Origin: Chryseobacterium arachidis
GTDB taxonomy: Bacteria > Bacteroidota > Bacteroidia > Flavobacteriales > Weeksellaceae
Direction of reading: 5' to 3'
Assembly (NCBI RefSeq): GCF_900129245.1
Contig: NZ_FQUT01000003.1
Span: 1 to 64,000 of the forward strand
Length of the DNA: 64,000 nt
The notes beneath the pieces were generated by a model. That model was not told the DNA's origin. It ran no database searches and worked only from the letters and a program-made list of their open reading frames with translations. The translations under genes and the position numbers were made by a program. Shown here in pieces: positions 42,176-50,664 of this stretch. How positions within the stretch are numbered: the first letter of the stretch is position 1; each line of letters starts with the position of its first letter.

Positions 42176-42196
42176 TCCGTTTTCAATAAAAACTTC

Positions 42197-42204
42197 TATA
42201 TTTG
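42197..42204 (+). promoter_or_regulatory. tyrS: -7 element of the tyrS leader transcript
   Basis: TATATTTG is a perfect TAnnTTTG match that ends five bases before the leader ATG at 42210. The transcript would begin at or within a few bases of that ATG, making a leaderless or nearly leaderless leader frame. The best TTTG upstream (42168-42171) is 25 bases away, slightly long. Confidence 0.55.
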
Positions 42205-42209
42205 CAACA

Positions 42210-42308
42210 ATGAAGCATTTAAACAGCATATTACGTTTGCCTTTTTTCAGCAACTATTATTCCCCGTTCTATCGTTCGGGAAGTATTTCTATACCTAAAA
42301 TTCAATAA
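42210..42308 (+). CDS. predicted leader peptide of tyrS
   Basis: A 32-codon frame from ATG at 42210 to TAA at 42306-42308. Its peptide has FF at 12-13, the test segment NYYSPFY at 15-21 with tyrosine codons TAT at 42255-42257, 42258-42260 and 42270-42272, and a Ser/Ile-rich end. Three Tyr in seven residues, just before a terminator and the tyrosyl-tRNA synthetase gene, is what a tyrosine-sensing leader peptide needs. A short supply of charged tRNA-Tyr would stall the ribosome at 42255-42272. Translation is not proven by sequence. Confidence 0.7.
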   Translation: MKHLNSILRLPFFSNYYSPFYRSGSISIPKIQ

Positions 42309-42359
42309 AATTTAAACTAAAATATTGAGGAGCCCGAACAGATTTGTTCGGGCTTTTTT
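42260..42359 (+). promoter_or_regulatory. tyrS: ribosome-mediated attenuator of tyrS
   Basis: Segment 1 TTCCC (42260-42264) overlaps the second Tyr codon and can pair with GGGAA (42278-42282) in segment 2. Segment 2 GTTCGGG (42274-42280) is perfectly complementary to CCCGAAC (42333-42339), which is the 5' arm of the terminator. Stalling at the Tyr codons would cover segment 1, free segment 2 to take the terminator arm and allow tyrS expression. With enough charged tRNA, segments 1 and 2 pair and the terminator forms. This is the classical 1:2, 2:3, 3:4 logic, read from complementarity only. Confidence 0.62.
42331..42359 (+). terminator. intrinsic terminator in the tyrS leader
   Basis: AGCCCGAACA and TGTTCGGGCT form a perfect 10-bp stem with a 4-base loop, followed by TTTTTT. 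It lies 20 bases before the tyrS ATG, where it can only serve to cut off tyrS transcription. Confidence 0.9.
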
Positions 42360-42378
42360 ATACTTAAAATTCAACGAA

Positions 42379-43578
42379 ATGATACAGACACTAAAAGAAA
42401 ATGTAGAAATTATTCTACCGGAAAACGGTTTGGAACAGAAATTAAAACAAGCCGAAGAAGAAAACAGAAAGCTCATTATCAAACTCGGTTTTGATCCCAC
42501 GGCTCCGGATTTGCATCTGGGACACGCCGTTGTTTTGAAAAAACTGAAACAGTTTCAGGATTTGAGGCATCAGATCATTATTATTGTCGGAAGCTTTACG
42601 GCAAGAATCGGTGATCCTACCGGAAAAAATAAAGCCAGAAAACCTTTAAGCGCAGAAGAAGTTCAGCACAATGCGGAAACTTATATTAATCAGCTTTCAA
42701 AAGTAATTGATGTGGAAAGGACGAAAATTGTTTTTAACTCGGATTGGCTGGATTTTCTAAACTTTTCCGAAATTATTCAGCTGATGTCGAAAGTGACGGT
42801 CGCTCAACTGATGCACAGAAATGATTTCAATAAAAGATTTACCGAAAACTCTCCTATTGCAATGCATGAATTGGTTTACCCAATTTTACAGGGATTTGAT
42901 TCTGTAAAAATAGAAACAGATATTGAAATGGGCGGCACCGACCAGCTTTTCAACTGCACCATGGGAAGACAATTACAGGAAAGCCATGGAAAATCTCCAC
43001 AAATCATCATGTGTATGCCTTTACTAAAAGGACTCGATGGAAAAGAAAAGATGAGTAAATCTTTAAACAACACCATCGGATTAACGGACGAACCCAATGA
43101 AATGTTTGGAAAAACCATGTCAATCCCAGATTCTTTGATTGATGAATTTATTGACTTGACCACAGATTTTTCAGATGATGAAAAGAATAATTTAAAATCA
43201 AGAATTTCGGATGGAGAAAATCCAATGAACATCAAAAAAGTTATTGCGAAGAATATTATTTCTCAATACCATCATAAAGAATCTGCTAAACTTGCCGAAC
43301 AGTTTTTCATCAATCAGTTTCAAAATAAAAATTTTGAAGAGAAAGTATTTAAACCTATCAATATCAAATCTTCATTTTCAAATCAATCAAAAATCAGCCT
43401 GATTGAGCTTTGTCATCAATTAAAAAATAATGAAAGTAAATCTTTTATCAGAAGATTAATTGAAAACGGTGGAATTCAAATTAACAATGTAAAAATGACC
43501 GACCCGAATGAAGAGATTGACTTATTAAAACAAACGAAAATTAAAATTGGAAAAAGAGATTTTTTTGAATTGGTTTAG
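42379..43578 (+). CDS. tyrS: tyrosine--tRNA ligase (type 2)
   Basis: Class I synthetase that charges tRNA-Tyr. The ATG at 42379 gives MIQTLKENVEIILPENGLEQ; any earlier start would lie in the terminator hairpin. The HIGH-type motif HLGH is at 46-49 in LGFDPTAPDLHLGH, the tyrosine pocket in EMGGTDQLFN near 183-192 and KMSKS at 224-228. The C-terminal 65 residues form an S4-like RNA-binding domain (RRLIENGGIQINNVKMTDPN). The FDPTAPDLHLGH wording and a length of 399 fit the type 2 (TyrZ-like) subfamily. Expression is predicted to be controlled by the attenuator directly upstream. Confidence 0.97.
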   Translation: MIQTLKENVEIILPENGLEQKLKQAEEENRKLIIKLGFDPTAPDLHLGHAVVLKKLKQFQDLRHQIIIIVGSFTARIGDPTGKNKARKPLSAEEVQHNAETYINQLSKVIDVERTKIVFNSDWLDFLNFSEIIQLMSKVTVAQLMHRNDFNKRFTENSPIAMHELVYPILQGFDSVKIETDIEMGGTDQLFNCTMGRQLQESHGKSPQIIMCMPLLKGLDGKEKMSKSLNNTIGLTDEPNEMFGKTMSIPDSLIDEFIDLTTDFSDDEKNNLKSRISDGENPMNIKKVIAKNIISQYHHKESAKLAEQFFINQFQNKNFEEKVFKPINIKSSFSNQSKISLIELCHQLKNNESKSFIRRLIENGGIQINNVKMTDPNEEIDLLKQTKIKIGKRDFFELV

Positions 43579-43630
43579 ATGGTAAGATAAATCCATATAT
43601 TCGTTTACAGTAATTTAAAAATTTAGAATA

Positions 43631-44065
43631 ATGGATTTTTCACTCCTTCACATAAGAAAAGCAACCGAAAATGACCTCGATTTTCTTCTTGATTTGAGAG
43701 TGAAAACAATGAACGAACATCTTATAAATTCCGGTCTTTTAATCGATAAAGATGCTCATCTACAAAGGATTCTTTATAAGTTTGAAGACGCTCATATTCT
43801 TATTTATAAAGAAACAACAATTGGATTATTAAAAATACAACACAGAAAAACCGAGATTGAAATTATCCAGCTTCAGATTCTTCCCGCTTTCCAGGGCAAT
43901 GGTCTTGGAAAGTATATTTTAAATATGATTATTGAAGAAGCTTCTCTCACTAAAACTCCGATTACTCTAAGTGTTCTAAAAATAAATCCTGCGCTTAAAC
44001 TTTATGTTCGTACAGGATTTAAAATAGTTGAAGAAAACGAACATTCGTTTATTATGAAGTTTTGA
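43631..44065 (+). CDS. GNAT-family N-acetyltransferase
   Basis: A 144-residue acyltransferase. The acetyl-CoA binding motif A is LQILPAFQGNGLGKYILNMI at about 83-102 (consensus R/Q-x-x-G-x-G/A), preceded by the beta-4 strand IEIIQL and followed by beta-5 PITLSVLKINPALKLYVRTGF and KIVEENEHSFIMKF. The start MDFSLLHIRKATENDLDFLL is the normal GNAT beginning. The substrate is unknown. It lies 52 bases after tyrS and is convergent with the kinase gene. Confidence 0.9.
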   Translation: MDFSLLHIRKATENDLDFLLDLRVKTMNEHLINSGLLIDKDAHLQRILYKFEDAHILIYKETTIGLLKIQHRKTEIEIIQLQILPAFQGNGLGKYILNMIIEEASLTKTPITLSVLKINPALKLYVRTGFKIVEENEHSFIMKF

Positions 44066-44084
44066 TATTGATTTTTGTACAATA

Positions 44085-45596
44085 TCACTGATTCGCCATC
44101 GTCACATAAATAATTCTTCCACCTTCTTCATTGGAAAGCAGTATTTTTTTACCATCCGTCAGTTCGATCATCGAATTGGGTTGAATTTCTTTTTGTTCAG
44201 TTAAATCCTTCATTCCCGTCAAAGTCTGGTTGACCAAGACCCATTTATCCTGATAAAAAGTAAAATATCCTACCGGTTTTTTGTATTCTGCAGTTAAACC
44301 TTCATTACGAATCACCTTTCTCGAAACATGCCATTTAAACAAATACTGATTGTGATAAACCATCAGTCGGTGGTTTTCAGGTTTCCAGACCTCATCATCA
44401 TATTTAAAATATAAATCAAGAACGGGTAAAGTTCCTTTATGAGAAGTTCCACAGAACGGACATCTCGGAGTTTGGGTATTATCGAAAACATACCATTTTT
44501 CGTTACATTCAGGATTATGGCAAGGCTGAATTAAATCGACTGTTTTCAGCAAAGCAGTTTCCCATTCAGTCGCCAAAGGTCTTCTGATCGGATCATGAAG
44601 TCCGTCGACAAAAGCTTTTTTAAACAATTCAGACAAATACGGACCCGTAACGGTGTATGGAATTTTGTTTGGATCGCCCCAAAAGGAATCCCATTTTTTC
44701 AGATATTCAGTTTTGACTTTATTGCTTGAATCTGTCGGATGTTCTACAAACAGGGCTTTTTCCCCCATTGAAATGATTTCGTCTTTTTCAGAATCCAGAT
44801 CCCAGATTTTCCCGCCTCTCAAAGGATGGCGACGAAGAAGATACATATAAATAAGCACGGCCAAAGCGTGAAGGTCGGTCTTCTGATTCGGAAGCTGTCT
44901 TCCCGGATCATGCAGATGCAAATGTTTTGTTTTTAAAACTTCGGGAGCGATAAAATCTGCTGTTCCAATCACTTCGGGAGGAAACAATTTCGGAACCACC
45001 AATCCGTCAATATCAATAATACAGGCTGATTTTGTCACCGGATCTACCAAAATATTATTATAAGAAAGATCTGAATGCGCCAAACCCATCTGATGCAGTT
45101 TCTTGATTCCTCGCGTAATGTTAATGGCAATCTGAAAATAACTCAGCCAATCACCCAATTCCGATTTATCTAAACGAAGCGGATAATGCTGATTTCTGAA
45201 CATCGGCGCCGTAAACCACTTCCCCACTTTATCTCCACCCGCAATATTATCCGAACCAAAATAACCTTTGGCAAAAAAGAATTTCTGGTTGTAAACAGGA
45301 ACTACAATTCCCGTTAAATTATTTTTCTGAACAATGTCATAAGGCCACCTGAAAACCTCATCCAGGTAATACTCTGAAGCATTTCCGTTCTGAATATTGG
45401 GTAGATACGTAGAAACAATTCTTTTGATTCTCTCTTTTTGTTCATTTTCCAAAGGAGCTCGGTAAAAAGCCACCACATATTTTCTGTCCGGCGAAAAATA
45501 AACATCTTTCACCCCGCCTTTTACAGGGCTTTCATCTACATATTCATACGATTTGGAAGGGTCTAAAATTGAGGAAACGGTGGTTGTTTTTTTCAT
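44085..45596 (-). CDS. TerY-P-type protein kinase with zinc ribbon
   Basis: A 503-residue protein kinase-like protein and last gene of the Ter cluster. The kinase-like domain spans about 20-345. Its glycine loop is SPVKGGVKDVYFSPDRK, the usual Lys of VAIK is not evident (VVAFYR), the catalytic loop is HSDLSYNNIL with Asp and Asn kept, and the metal motif reads IIDIDGL in place of DFG. Next come FIAPEVL (APE motif) and a four-Cys zinc ribbon (C-x4-C...C-x2-C, CHNPEC and CPFCG) at about 358-385, then a beta-rich C-terminal domain. Kinases of this kind occur with a PP2C and vWA proteins in the TerY-P triad described by Anantharaman, Iyer and Aravind. Activity is inferred; the missing Lys is a caution. 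Confidence 0.85.
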   Translation of the reverse strand: MKKTTTVSSILDPSKSYEYVDESPVKGGVKDVYFSPDRKYVVAFYRAPLENEQKERIKRIVSTYLPNIQNGNASEYYLDEVFRWPYDIVQKNNLTGIVVPVYNQKFFFAKGYFGSDNIAGGDKVGKWFTAPMFRNQHYPLRLDKSELGDWLSYFQIAINITRGIKKLHQMGLAHSDLSYNNILVDPVTKSACIIDIDGLVVPKLFPPEVIGTADFIAPEVLKTKHLHLHDPGRQLPNQKTDLHALAVLIYMYLLRRHPLRGGKIWDLDSEKDEIISMGEKALFVEHPTDSSNKVKTEYLKKWDSFWGDPNKIPYTVTGPYLSELFKKAFVDGLHDPIRRPLATEWETALLKTVDLIQPCHNPECNEKWYVFDNTQTPRCPFCGTSHKGTLPVLDLYFKYDDEVWKPENHRLMVYHNQYLFKWHVSRKVIRNEGLTAEYKKPVGYFTFYQDKWVLVNQTLTGMKDLTEQKEIQPNSMIELTDGKKILLSNEEGGRIIYVTMANQ

Positions 45597-45599
45597 AAA

Positions 45600-46061
45600 T
45601 TATAAATCAGAATTTAAAAGAATAATAACTTCAGTTTCTATATCGGACTTCTCTATCAACTTTTGATAGTGTGAAGTTATTCTTTTAGTTTTTTTCCAAA
45701 AAGGGAAAACCAAAAAACTTACTGTACCTATATTTTCAGTTTTCGCACTGGGAAATTTTATTTCAGTAGTAACTTTAAAAATTGTTTCTCCTTTTTTATA
45801 TTCAGTAATTATTATTTCATTTGTTAACAGATCAAACGTACGAATAATGCCTAAATTCAAATTATCATAATCTTCACTAAAATGGGTGTGATTTATACCA
45901 AATCCAACTACCAATTCATTAAAATCATTTGACATCCAGAACTCCGAACCTTCAATTTGTAAATATTTGGAGTCATTTTCTTCAACAACTTCAACTTTAT
46001 TACCAAGCTTAATCTTTAGTAACCGTTCAATTTCATCGAATATTTTTAAATTTTTGTTCAC
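45600..46061 (-). CDS. unknown 153-residue protein inside the TerY-P unit
   Basis: A soluble alpha/beta protein, acidic at the N-terminus and basic near the end, with NKNLKIFDEIERLLKIKLGN, SEFWMSNDFNELVVGFGINH and VSFLVFPFWKKTKRITSHYQ as main segments. I do not recognise it. It sits between the phosphatase gene (9-base gap) and the kinase gene (3-base gap), so it must be translated with them. It is not one of the standard triad members. It might be an adaptor, inhibitor or immunity-like partner. Confidence 0.7.
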   Translation of the reverse strand: MNKNLKIFDEIERLLKIKLGNKVEVVEENDSKYLQIEGSEFWMSNDFNELVVGFGINHTHFSEDYDNLNLGIIRTFDLLTNEIIITEYKKGETIFKVTTEIKFPSAKTENIGTVSFLVFPFWKKTKRITSHYQKLIEKSDIETEVIILLNSDL

Positions 46062-46070
46062 TTCTTAGAA

Positions 46071-47429
46071 CTAATAAATAATAGCCAAAGTTCTGTCATC
46101 ATGATTTCCTTTGCTCCAGAAATCCATCCAGGAAAGCAGCTGTTCATCGACTTGTTCATCATTTTGAAAATCGACTTTTGCTTCATCTTCATTGTTGCCG
46201 TTTAAATCTTCAAAAAAAGTTTTCCAGCTTTCGAGATCTTCCAGTTTGTTTTCGGTGATAAATTTTGGATCGTAAATTCCGTCGGTCATTAAAACTAATT
46301 TAGAAAAATCTTTTGCCAAAGTAATTTTGAAACGTGAAGAAATCGAGTCATCAAAAATTTCATTCATCGTGATAAATCGGGTTCCGCCACCAAATTCTCC
46401 GACGTCCATTGTGTTGAGCAATTGTACTTTAGAAAAATCTTCATTAATGAGATTAATTGGGCAGTCACCAACACCAAAACTTAAAATGACATATCCGGAA
46501 TCAAGCTTTTTAAGCAAAGCAAAAATTAAAGTGGAATGTAGATCTTTTAAGCTTACAAAATGTTCTTCTGCCTTTTCAGAAAGCATTTTAAAAGTATTTG
46601 AAACTCCCTGATAAAGAATTCTTATAACTTCCTGTTTTGCTTCTGAATCATTTTTTTCATTATTAAAAATTTTCTCTACATGAAAATCTAACTCAGCTAA
46701 AACTTCTTTATTTTTAAAATAATCATTGATCGATTGTGTTGCCAGTTCAGAACCGTATCTTGCCAATTGTGCAGAACCTGCTCCATCAGAAACCGAAATG
46801 ATATTCCATGAATTTGGCAATTCATTTACCGCAAAATCATCATCTCTGAATTTTCCTTCATGCGCATGAGAACGGCCTCGTTTTGAAGCCACCACAATCT
46901 TTTTATCTGAAAAATTTCCTTTGAATTTCATTTCATCTGATTTATGAAAAGGCGCTTCTGTATCAGACGGAATATTCTTCCATAAATCTTTTGGATCGGC
47001 ATTAACGAAAAGCTGAGCCTTTTTAAATTCAATATTTTCTTCATCCAGAATATGGAAAAACTCAATTTTCAAATCGTAGGTATCGCTTTCAGAAGGAATT
47101 CCCTTAATTTTATTTTCTTCAAAACTTAAACCTGCCAAATCTAATCCTGAAACATCTTTAATTCTGATATTCGGAAACTGTTCCATCGGAAGAATAAATT
47201 CATATTTCTTCCCGGAATTTGCATTGGTGATCGGGAAAAATGCATCGGCAAATTCTTCTCTTTCTTTGTAAATCATCGCTTCGTGCATAATTTTTTTCTG
47301 GGCGTCTATAATCAGCTTTAAATTGTCCTGAATTTCTTTCTGAGTCAACAGTTTTGAAACCATTTTATCAATCACTTTACTATCATTGATGTTGTGATTT
47401 TTCAAAATCTGCCTGATTGTGTTTTCCAT
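46071..47429 (-). CDS. PP2C-type protein phosphatase of the TerY-P triad
   Basis: A 452-residue metal-dependent Ser/Thr phosphatase. Residues 60-150 are a beta-sandwich-like domain (FILPMEQFPNIRIKDVSGLD). The PP2C domain is at about 180-450: FRDDDFAVNE and SVSDGAGSAQLARYGSELA supply the first metal-binding Asp, YVILSFGVGDCPINLI the central strand, LVLMTDGIYDPKF the second Asp and GNHDDRTLAIIY the terminal D-D-R. It abuts the vWA gene upstream without a gap. With the kinase downstream it forms a phosphorylation switch that probably acts on TerD or the vWA proteins; that target is inference. Confidence 0.9.
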   Translation of the reverse strand: MENTIRQILKNHNINDSKVIDKMVSKLLTQKEIQDNLKLIIDAQKKIMHEAMIYKEREEFADAFFPITNANSGKKYEFILPMEQFPNIRIKDVSGLDLAGLSFEENKIKGIPSESDTYDLKIEFFHILDEENIEFKKAQLFVNADPKDLWKNIPSDTEAPFHKSDEMKFKGNFSDKKIVVASKRGRSHAHEGKFRDDDFAVNELPNSWNIISVSDGAGSAQLARYGSELATQSINDYFKNKEVLAELDFHVEKIFNNEKNDSEAKQEVIRILYQGVSNTFKMLSEKAEEHFVSLKDLHSTLIFALLKKLDSGYVILSFGVGDCPINLINEDFSKVQLLNTMDVGEFGGGTRFITMNEIFDDSISSRFKITLAKDFSKLVLMTDGIYDPKFITENKLEDLESWKTFFEDLNGNNEDEAKVDFQNDEQVDEQLLSWMDFWSKGNHDDRTLAIIY

Positions 47430-48473
47430 TTAGCCTAAAGTTCTGTTGATGTCAAAACCTTCATTGCTGAATCCATAATAATCGGAAGTTCCGCACCAAG
47501 GACATTCATTGTAGCCCTCACCTTTCAGACAGTGAATTCCTCCACAAGAACACGTCGCCAACGCAATCGGATTCGCACAATGCGGACAAGACGGATTTCC
47601 GTGCAACTCTTCCACCGAAATTTTCTGAAAACTTTTCTGAGCCGATGAAAGTCTGTAATAGGAAGAATCGTCAATTCTGTAAGTTCCTTCCAAACGATAA
47701 TATCGGGTCTGCATTCCTGCAATTCCGGAATCGGCAAATGCTTTTTTATATTTAATTAAATATGACTTTTTCGATTCTGAACATTTTCCGTTCAACACCA
47801 CAAAATTGTTATCCGGAAACATTTGTTGCGCTTCGGGATCTACTTTTTCTAAAATACTGTGATCAATTTTAGATAAATTAATTCCGTCTTTATTCGCCTC
47901 CGTCACACTTTGACTCGTCGTTTTAATGGAATCTGTCACCCATTTGAAAAACTCTTTGTAAGAGTTTTCAGAATGATTATTAAACAGCAAAACGTTGTCA
48001 GAAAGCGAACCTAACAGCTTATGATTGGTGTTATCACCAATAGATATGGCAATTGTATTCGATTTTCCGTGATATTGTGAAGTCCATCTTTCAATTGCTT
48101 TCTGGGCATCATCCGTCGGAACACCGTCTGTAAAAAGGAAAACAAGAGGTTTCCAGTCACCTTTTCTATCATAAGTTGTTTTTACAATGTCTTTATCGAT
48201 GCATTCCATCACTTTGAAAAGGCCTTTTGCCAAAGAAGTCCCGCTTCCGACAGGAATTTTTGGAGGATAAAACGAAATAATATCCTGCAATGGCGTAATC
48301 ACTTCGGCTTCTCCCGCAAAACCAATCACGGAAATCCAGACGGTTTCTAAGGAATAGGGATCTTTTTTCAGTTCACGGACAATTGTGGAAATACCTTCCT
48401 GAACCTGGTCAATCGGCTCACCGATCATCGATTCGGAAATATCTACCAGAAAATAAATGGGAAGTCTTCTCAT
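47430..48473 (-). CDS. TerY-like vWA protein with C-terminal zinc ribbon
   Basis: A 347-residue protein with an N-terminal von Willebrand factor A domain (about 1-190) and C-terminal zinc-binding cysteines. The MIDAS motif is DISES (DxSxS) at residues 9-13, with the Thr in SGTSLAKG near 76 and Asp in FTDGVPTD near 113. The C-terminus has CPHC, CSCG/C and CPWCG clusters at about 297-335, matching the zinc ribbons of TerY-P proteins. It has no signal peptide. In this family it is expected to bind the TerD proteins through metal and connect them to the kinase and phosphatase. It directly abuts the phosphatase gene. Confidence 0.9.
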   Translation of the reverse strand: MRRLPIYFLVDISESMIGEPIDQVQEGISTIVRELKKDPYSLETVWISVIGFAGEAEVITPLQDIISFYPPKIPVGSGTSLAKGLFKVMECIDKDIVKTTYDRKGDWKPLVFLFTDGVPTDDAQKAIERWTSQYHGKSNTIAISIGDNTNHKLLGSLSDNVLLFNNHSENSYKEFFKWVTDSIKTTSQSVTEANKDGINLSKIDHSILEKVDPEAQQMFPDNNFVVLNGKCSESKKSYLIKYKKAFADSGIAGMQTRYYRLEGTYRIDDSSYYRLSSAQKSFQKISVEELHGNPSCPHCANPIALATCSCGGIHCLKGEGYNECPWCGTSDYYGFSNEGFDINRTLG

Positions 48474-48489
48474 GGAATTTAGACTTAAA

Positions 48490-48612
48490 TTATTCGTTTA
48501 AATTTTTAACGCAAAGTGCGCAAAGTTTTTTATCAGCTTTGTGCTTTTAAGTTCGCAAAGGCGTTTGACTTCGTCGAATCTTCGATTTCACTCAGCTAAA
48601 AACACAAAGATT
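48490..48612. repeat. degenerate GCAAAG repeat in the Ter cluster (copy 1)
   Basis: AACGCAAAGTGCGCAAAG, then GTTCGCAAAGGCG and AAAACACAAAGA fill the 150-base gap between the two vWA genes. The same type of unit is found at 51375-51520 between the two terD genes. It is a familiar kind of spacer repeat in flavobacteria (recalled). Confidence 0.5.
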
Positions 48613-48623
48613 TATTTTTTTAC

Positions 48624-49262
48624 TTAAATAATAATATTCAGTTCTGAAGGTGGAGGCGGAAGACTGATGCTTTCGCCTGTCCCTTGAGATTTTCCGCCCA
48701 TGGTTATGGATGAACTTACCCATTTGAAAAATGAAGAGAGCGTTGCCGCATCGGTTGTATCAAGTTTCACCACATTATCAGTTAATTCTTTCAGGAAACT
48801 TTCATCTGCTTTTGGTCCTGCAGCGCAACCTACAATCGCTCCGAAGTCCATATTTTTTATCACAGGAATCATCTGTCGGTATTTTTGTATATCCGATGGT
48901 TTTCCGTCGGTAAAAATAAAAAGAAGAGGTTTCCAATCGCCTTTTACTTCCGAAGAACCTTTTATTAAATCAACCTGAACCAACGCTGAAACCAATTCGA
49001 GAGCCGCTCCAGTATGAGTCGGGCCGCTATCAGGACAGGTAATTTCCATCGGATGAAAACTCGCCAGATCAACCATCGGGATAATATTTTTTACTTCACG
49101 ATCGAAAGTCGTGACGCTTAAATGCAGTGTATCCATCGCTTGCGGATCCGAGCGGAGCATAGAAATCAGTCCGTTGAAACCATTATTCAGCGCCTGAATG
49201 GGTTCTCCGTTCATTGAGCCGGAAGTATCCAATAAAAAGTAGGCTAATAATCTTCTGTTCAT
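48624..49262 (-). CDS. TerY-like vWA protein
   Basis: A 212-residue von Willebrand factor A domain protein. The ATG at 49262 (MNRRLLAYFLLDTSGSMNGE) is preferred because the vWA fold starts there; an upstream ATG adds nine residues. The MIDAS is DTSGS at 12-16, the Thr is in SGPTHTGAAL at about 78, and the Asp is in FTDGKPSD near 112. The end is a proline-rich tail (SLPPPPSEL). No zinc ribbon is present. It is the short TerY of the cluster and follows the ankyrin gene after 105 bases. Confidence 0.92.
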   Translation of the reverse strand: MNRRLLAYFLLDTSGSMNGEPIQALNNGFNGLISMLRSDPQAMDTLHLSVTTFDREVKNIIPMVDLASFHPMEITCPDSGPTHTGAALELVSALVQVDLIKGSSEVKGDWKPLLFIFTDGKPSDIQKYRQMIPVIKNMDFGAIVGCAAGPKADESFLKELTDNVVKLDTTDAATLSSFFKWVSSSITMGGKSQGTGESISLPPPPSELNIII

Positions 49263-49367
49263 TATGCGAAACTTTAAAAATTTCATCAAAAGTAACTTCA
49301 GTACAAATTAATCCTGATGAAATTTATTTTATGATTTTAATGTAGACTCGTTCTTCAAATACTGAGT

Positions 49368-50573
49368 TTATTTCTTCTTCTTTGGGGTCAAAAGCTTAGC
49401 CATTTCGTCATCATTCCAATGTTCGGCTACTTCACGGGCTGTAATCCCTTTTTTGAGTCCACAAAATTCTTTGGTACTCCCCTTAGTAAGATCGGCTCCA
49501 TTTTTAATCAGTAATTTTGCCATTTCCGGATGTCCTCCTAAATCTGCCAAAAAGTGTGCAGGCGTCCATCCTTTTTCGTCCGCGATATCCGTTTGTGCAT
49601 TCTCGTTGTATTTGTAAAAAGCTTTTAACCCATCAAGACGTTTACTGCGTGCAAGATAATGTAAAGGCGTAACTCCTTCGGCATTTTTAACATCAAATGA
49701 AGCTCCTTTTTTAGCTAATGCAGCAATGACTTCGGCCTCACCGATAGAGCACGCCATACTCATCGGTGTAGTCTCGTTTTGATTTTGGATATTGACATCT
49801 GTACCTTTTTCGATTAAGTATTTAGCAAGATAAATACATTTCACATAATCCATAAGTCCGTCCGGTCCCCAAGAATACCCCGCAATATCATACTGATCCG
49901 TCAGCGATAACACTCTGCCTAATTCATTAGCACCACCTTTATAGGGTTTAATATATCTAAAACAGCCGTTGATAATCTGGTATTTAACATCAACACCGGA
50001 ATTGGTACCGACTGAACTCCAAGATGCAATTTTCGTTCTTTCGAGCTGAAACAGTACATTAAGAAGCGGATTATTTCCTGATTCATCAATGGTATTAATA
50101 TCAGCACCCAAGTCGACTATACGACCGAAGGAATAACTTCCGAAAGATGCAGCGACATTCAAGGCTGTTTTTCCTTCATGATCGCGTGCCTCGAGCGGCA
50201 TTTTTTTAATTTCACTTATATTCAGAATCTCGTAAAAATCAATGGCTGCAGCAATATGCAAAACCGTACCCAGACTGCTGGTAACCACATTTAGATCGGC
50301 TCCGTGTGCGATCAATTCTTTTACTATGTCGAGATGTTTTTTAGAAGTGGCTAAATGCAAAGGGTAAAATGACTGATGGTCGGCAACGTTTGGATTTGCA
50401 CCTTTTTCGAGCAACGCTTTTACAACATTGATATGTCCATTGAATGCCGCACAATGCAAAGCACCCGAGTTTGGCCCCATCGCATTCGGATCTGCGCCGT
50501 TGTTTAATAATTCAGCTACTGCTGTTTCATTTCCTGCTTCAGAAGCAAGTACCAATTCTTTGATTAAGTCCAT
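49368..50573 (-). CDS. ankyrin-repeat protein of the Ter cluster
   Basis: A 401-residue cytosolic protein made of about ten ankyrin repeats. Clear units include NETAVAELLNNGADPNAMGP, INVVKALLEKGANPNVADHQ, LDIVKELIAHGADLNVVTSS, AKYLIEKGTDVNIQNQNETT, VIAALAKKGASFDVKNAEGV and MAKLLIKNGADLTKGSTKEF. A non-repeat insert with many aromatic residues separates the blocks at about 190-260. It probably serves as a scaffold for the TerD and TerY proteins. The start codon is adjacent to the terD gene (91-base gap). Ankyrin proteins in ter loci are not standard and may be specific to this lineage. Confidence 0.88.
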   Translation of the reverse strand: MDLIKELVLASEAGNETAVAELLNNGADPNAMGPNSGALHCAAFNGHINVVKALLEKGANPNVADHQSFYPLHLATSKKHLDIVKELIAHGADLNVVTSSLGTVLHIAAAIDFYEILNISEIKKMPLEARDHEGKTALNVAASFGSYSFGRIVDLGADINTIDESGNNPLLNVLFQLERTKIASWSSVGTNSGVDVKYQIINGCFRYIKPYKGGANELGRVLSLTDQYDIAGYSWGPDGLMDYVKCIYLAKYLIEKGTDVNIQNQNETTPMSMACSIGEAEVIAALAKKGASFDVKNAEGVTPLHYLARSKRLDGLKAFYKYNENAQTDIADEKGWTPAHFLADLGGHPEMAKLLIKNGADLTKGSTKEFCGLKKGITAREVAEHWNDDEMAKLLTPKKKK

Positions 50574-50664
50574 TTAATTTTTTAGGTTATTGTTTTGAGT
50601 CGCAACATCAGTTTTTTCAACTTTAACTGTTTTGTTGCTTTTTATTAATTTGAATAAGATCGGT

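Noticed and set aside
42325..42378. Upstream TTG start of tyrS
   Set aside because: The extension is encoded by the terminator hairpin and its loop and has no match to TyrS N-termini.
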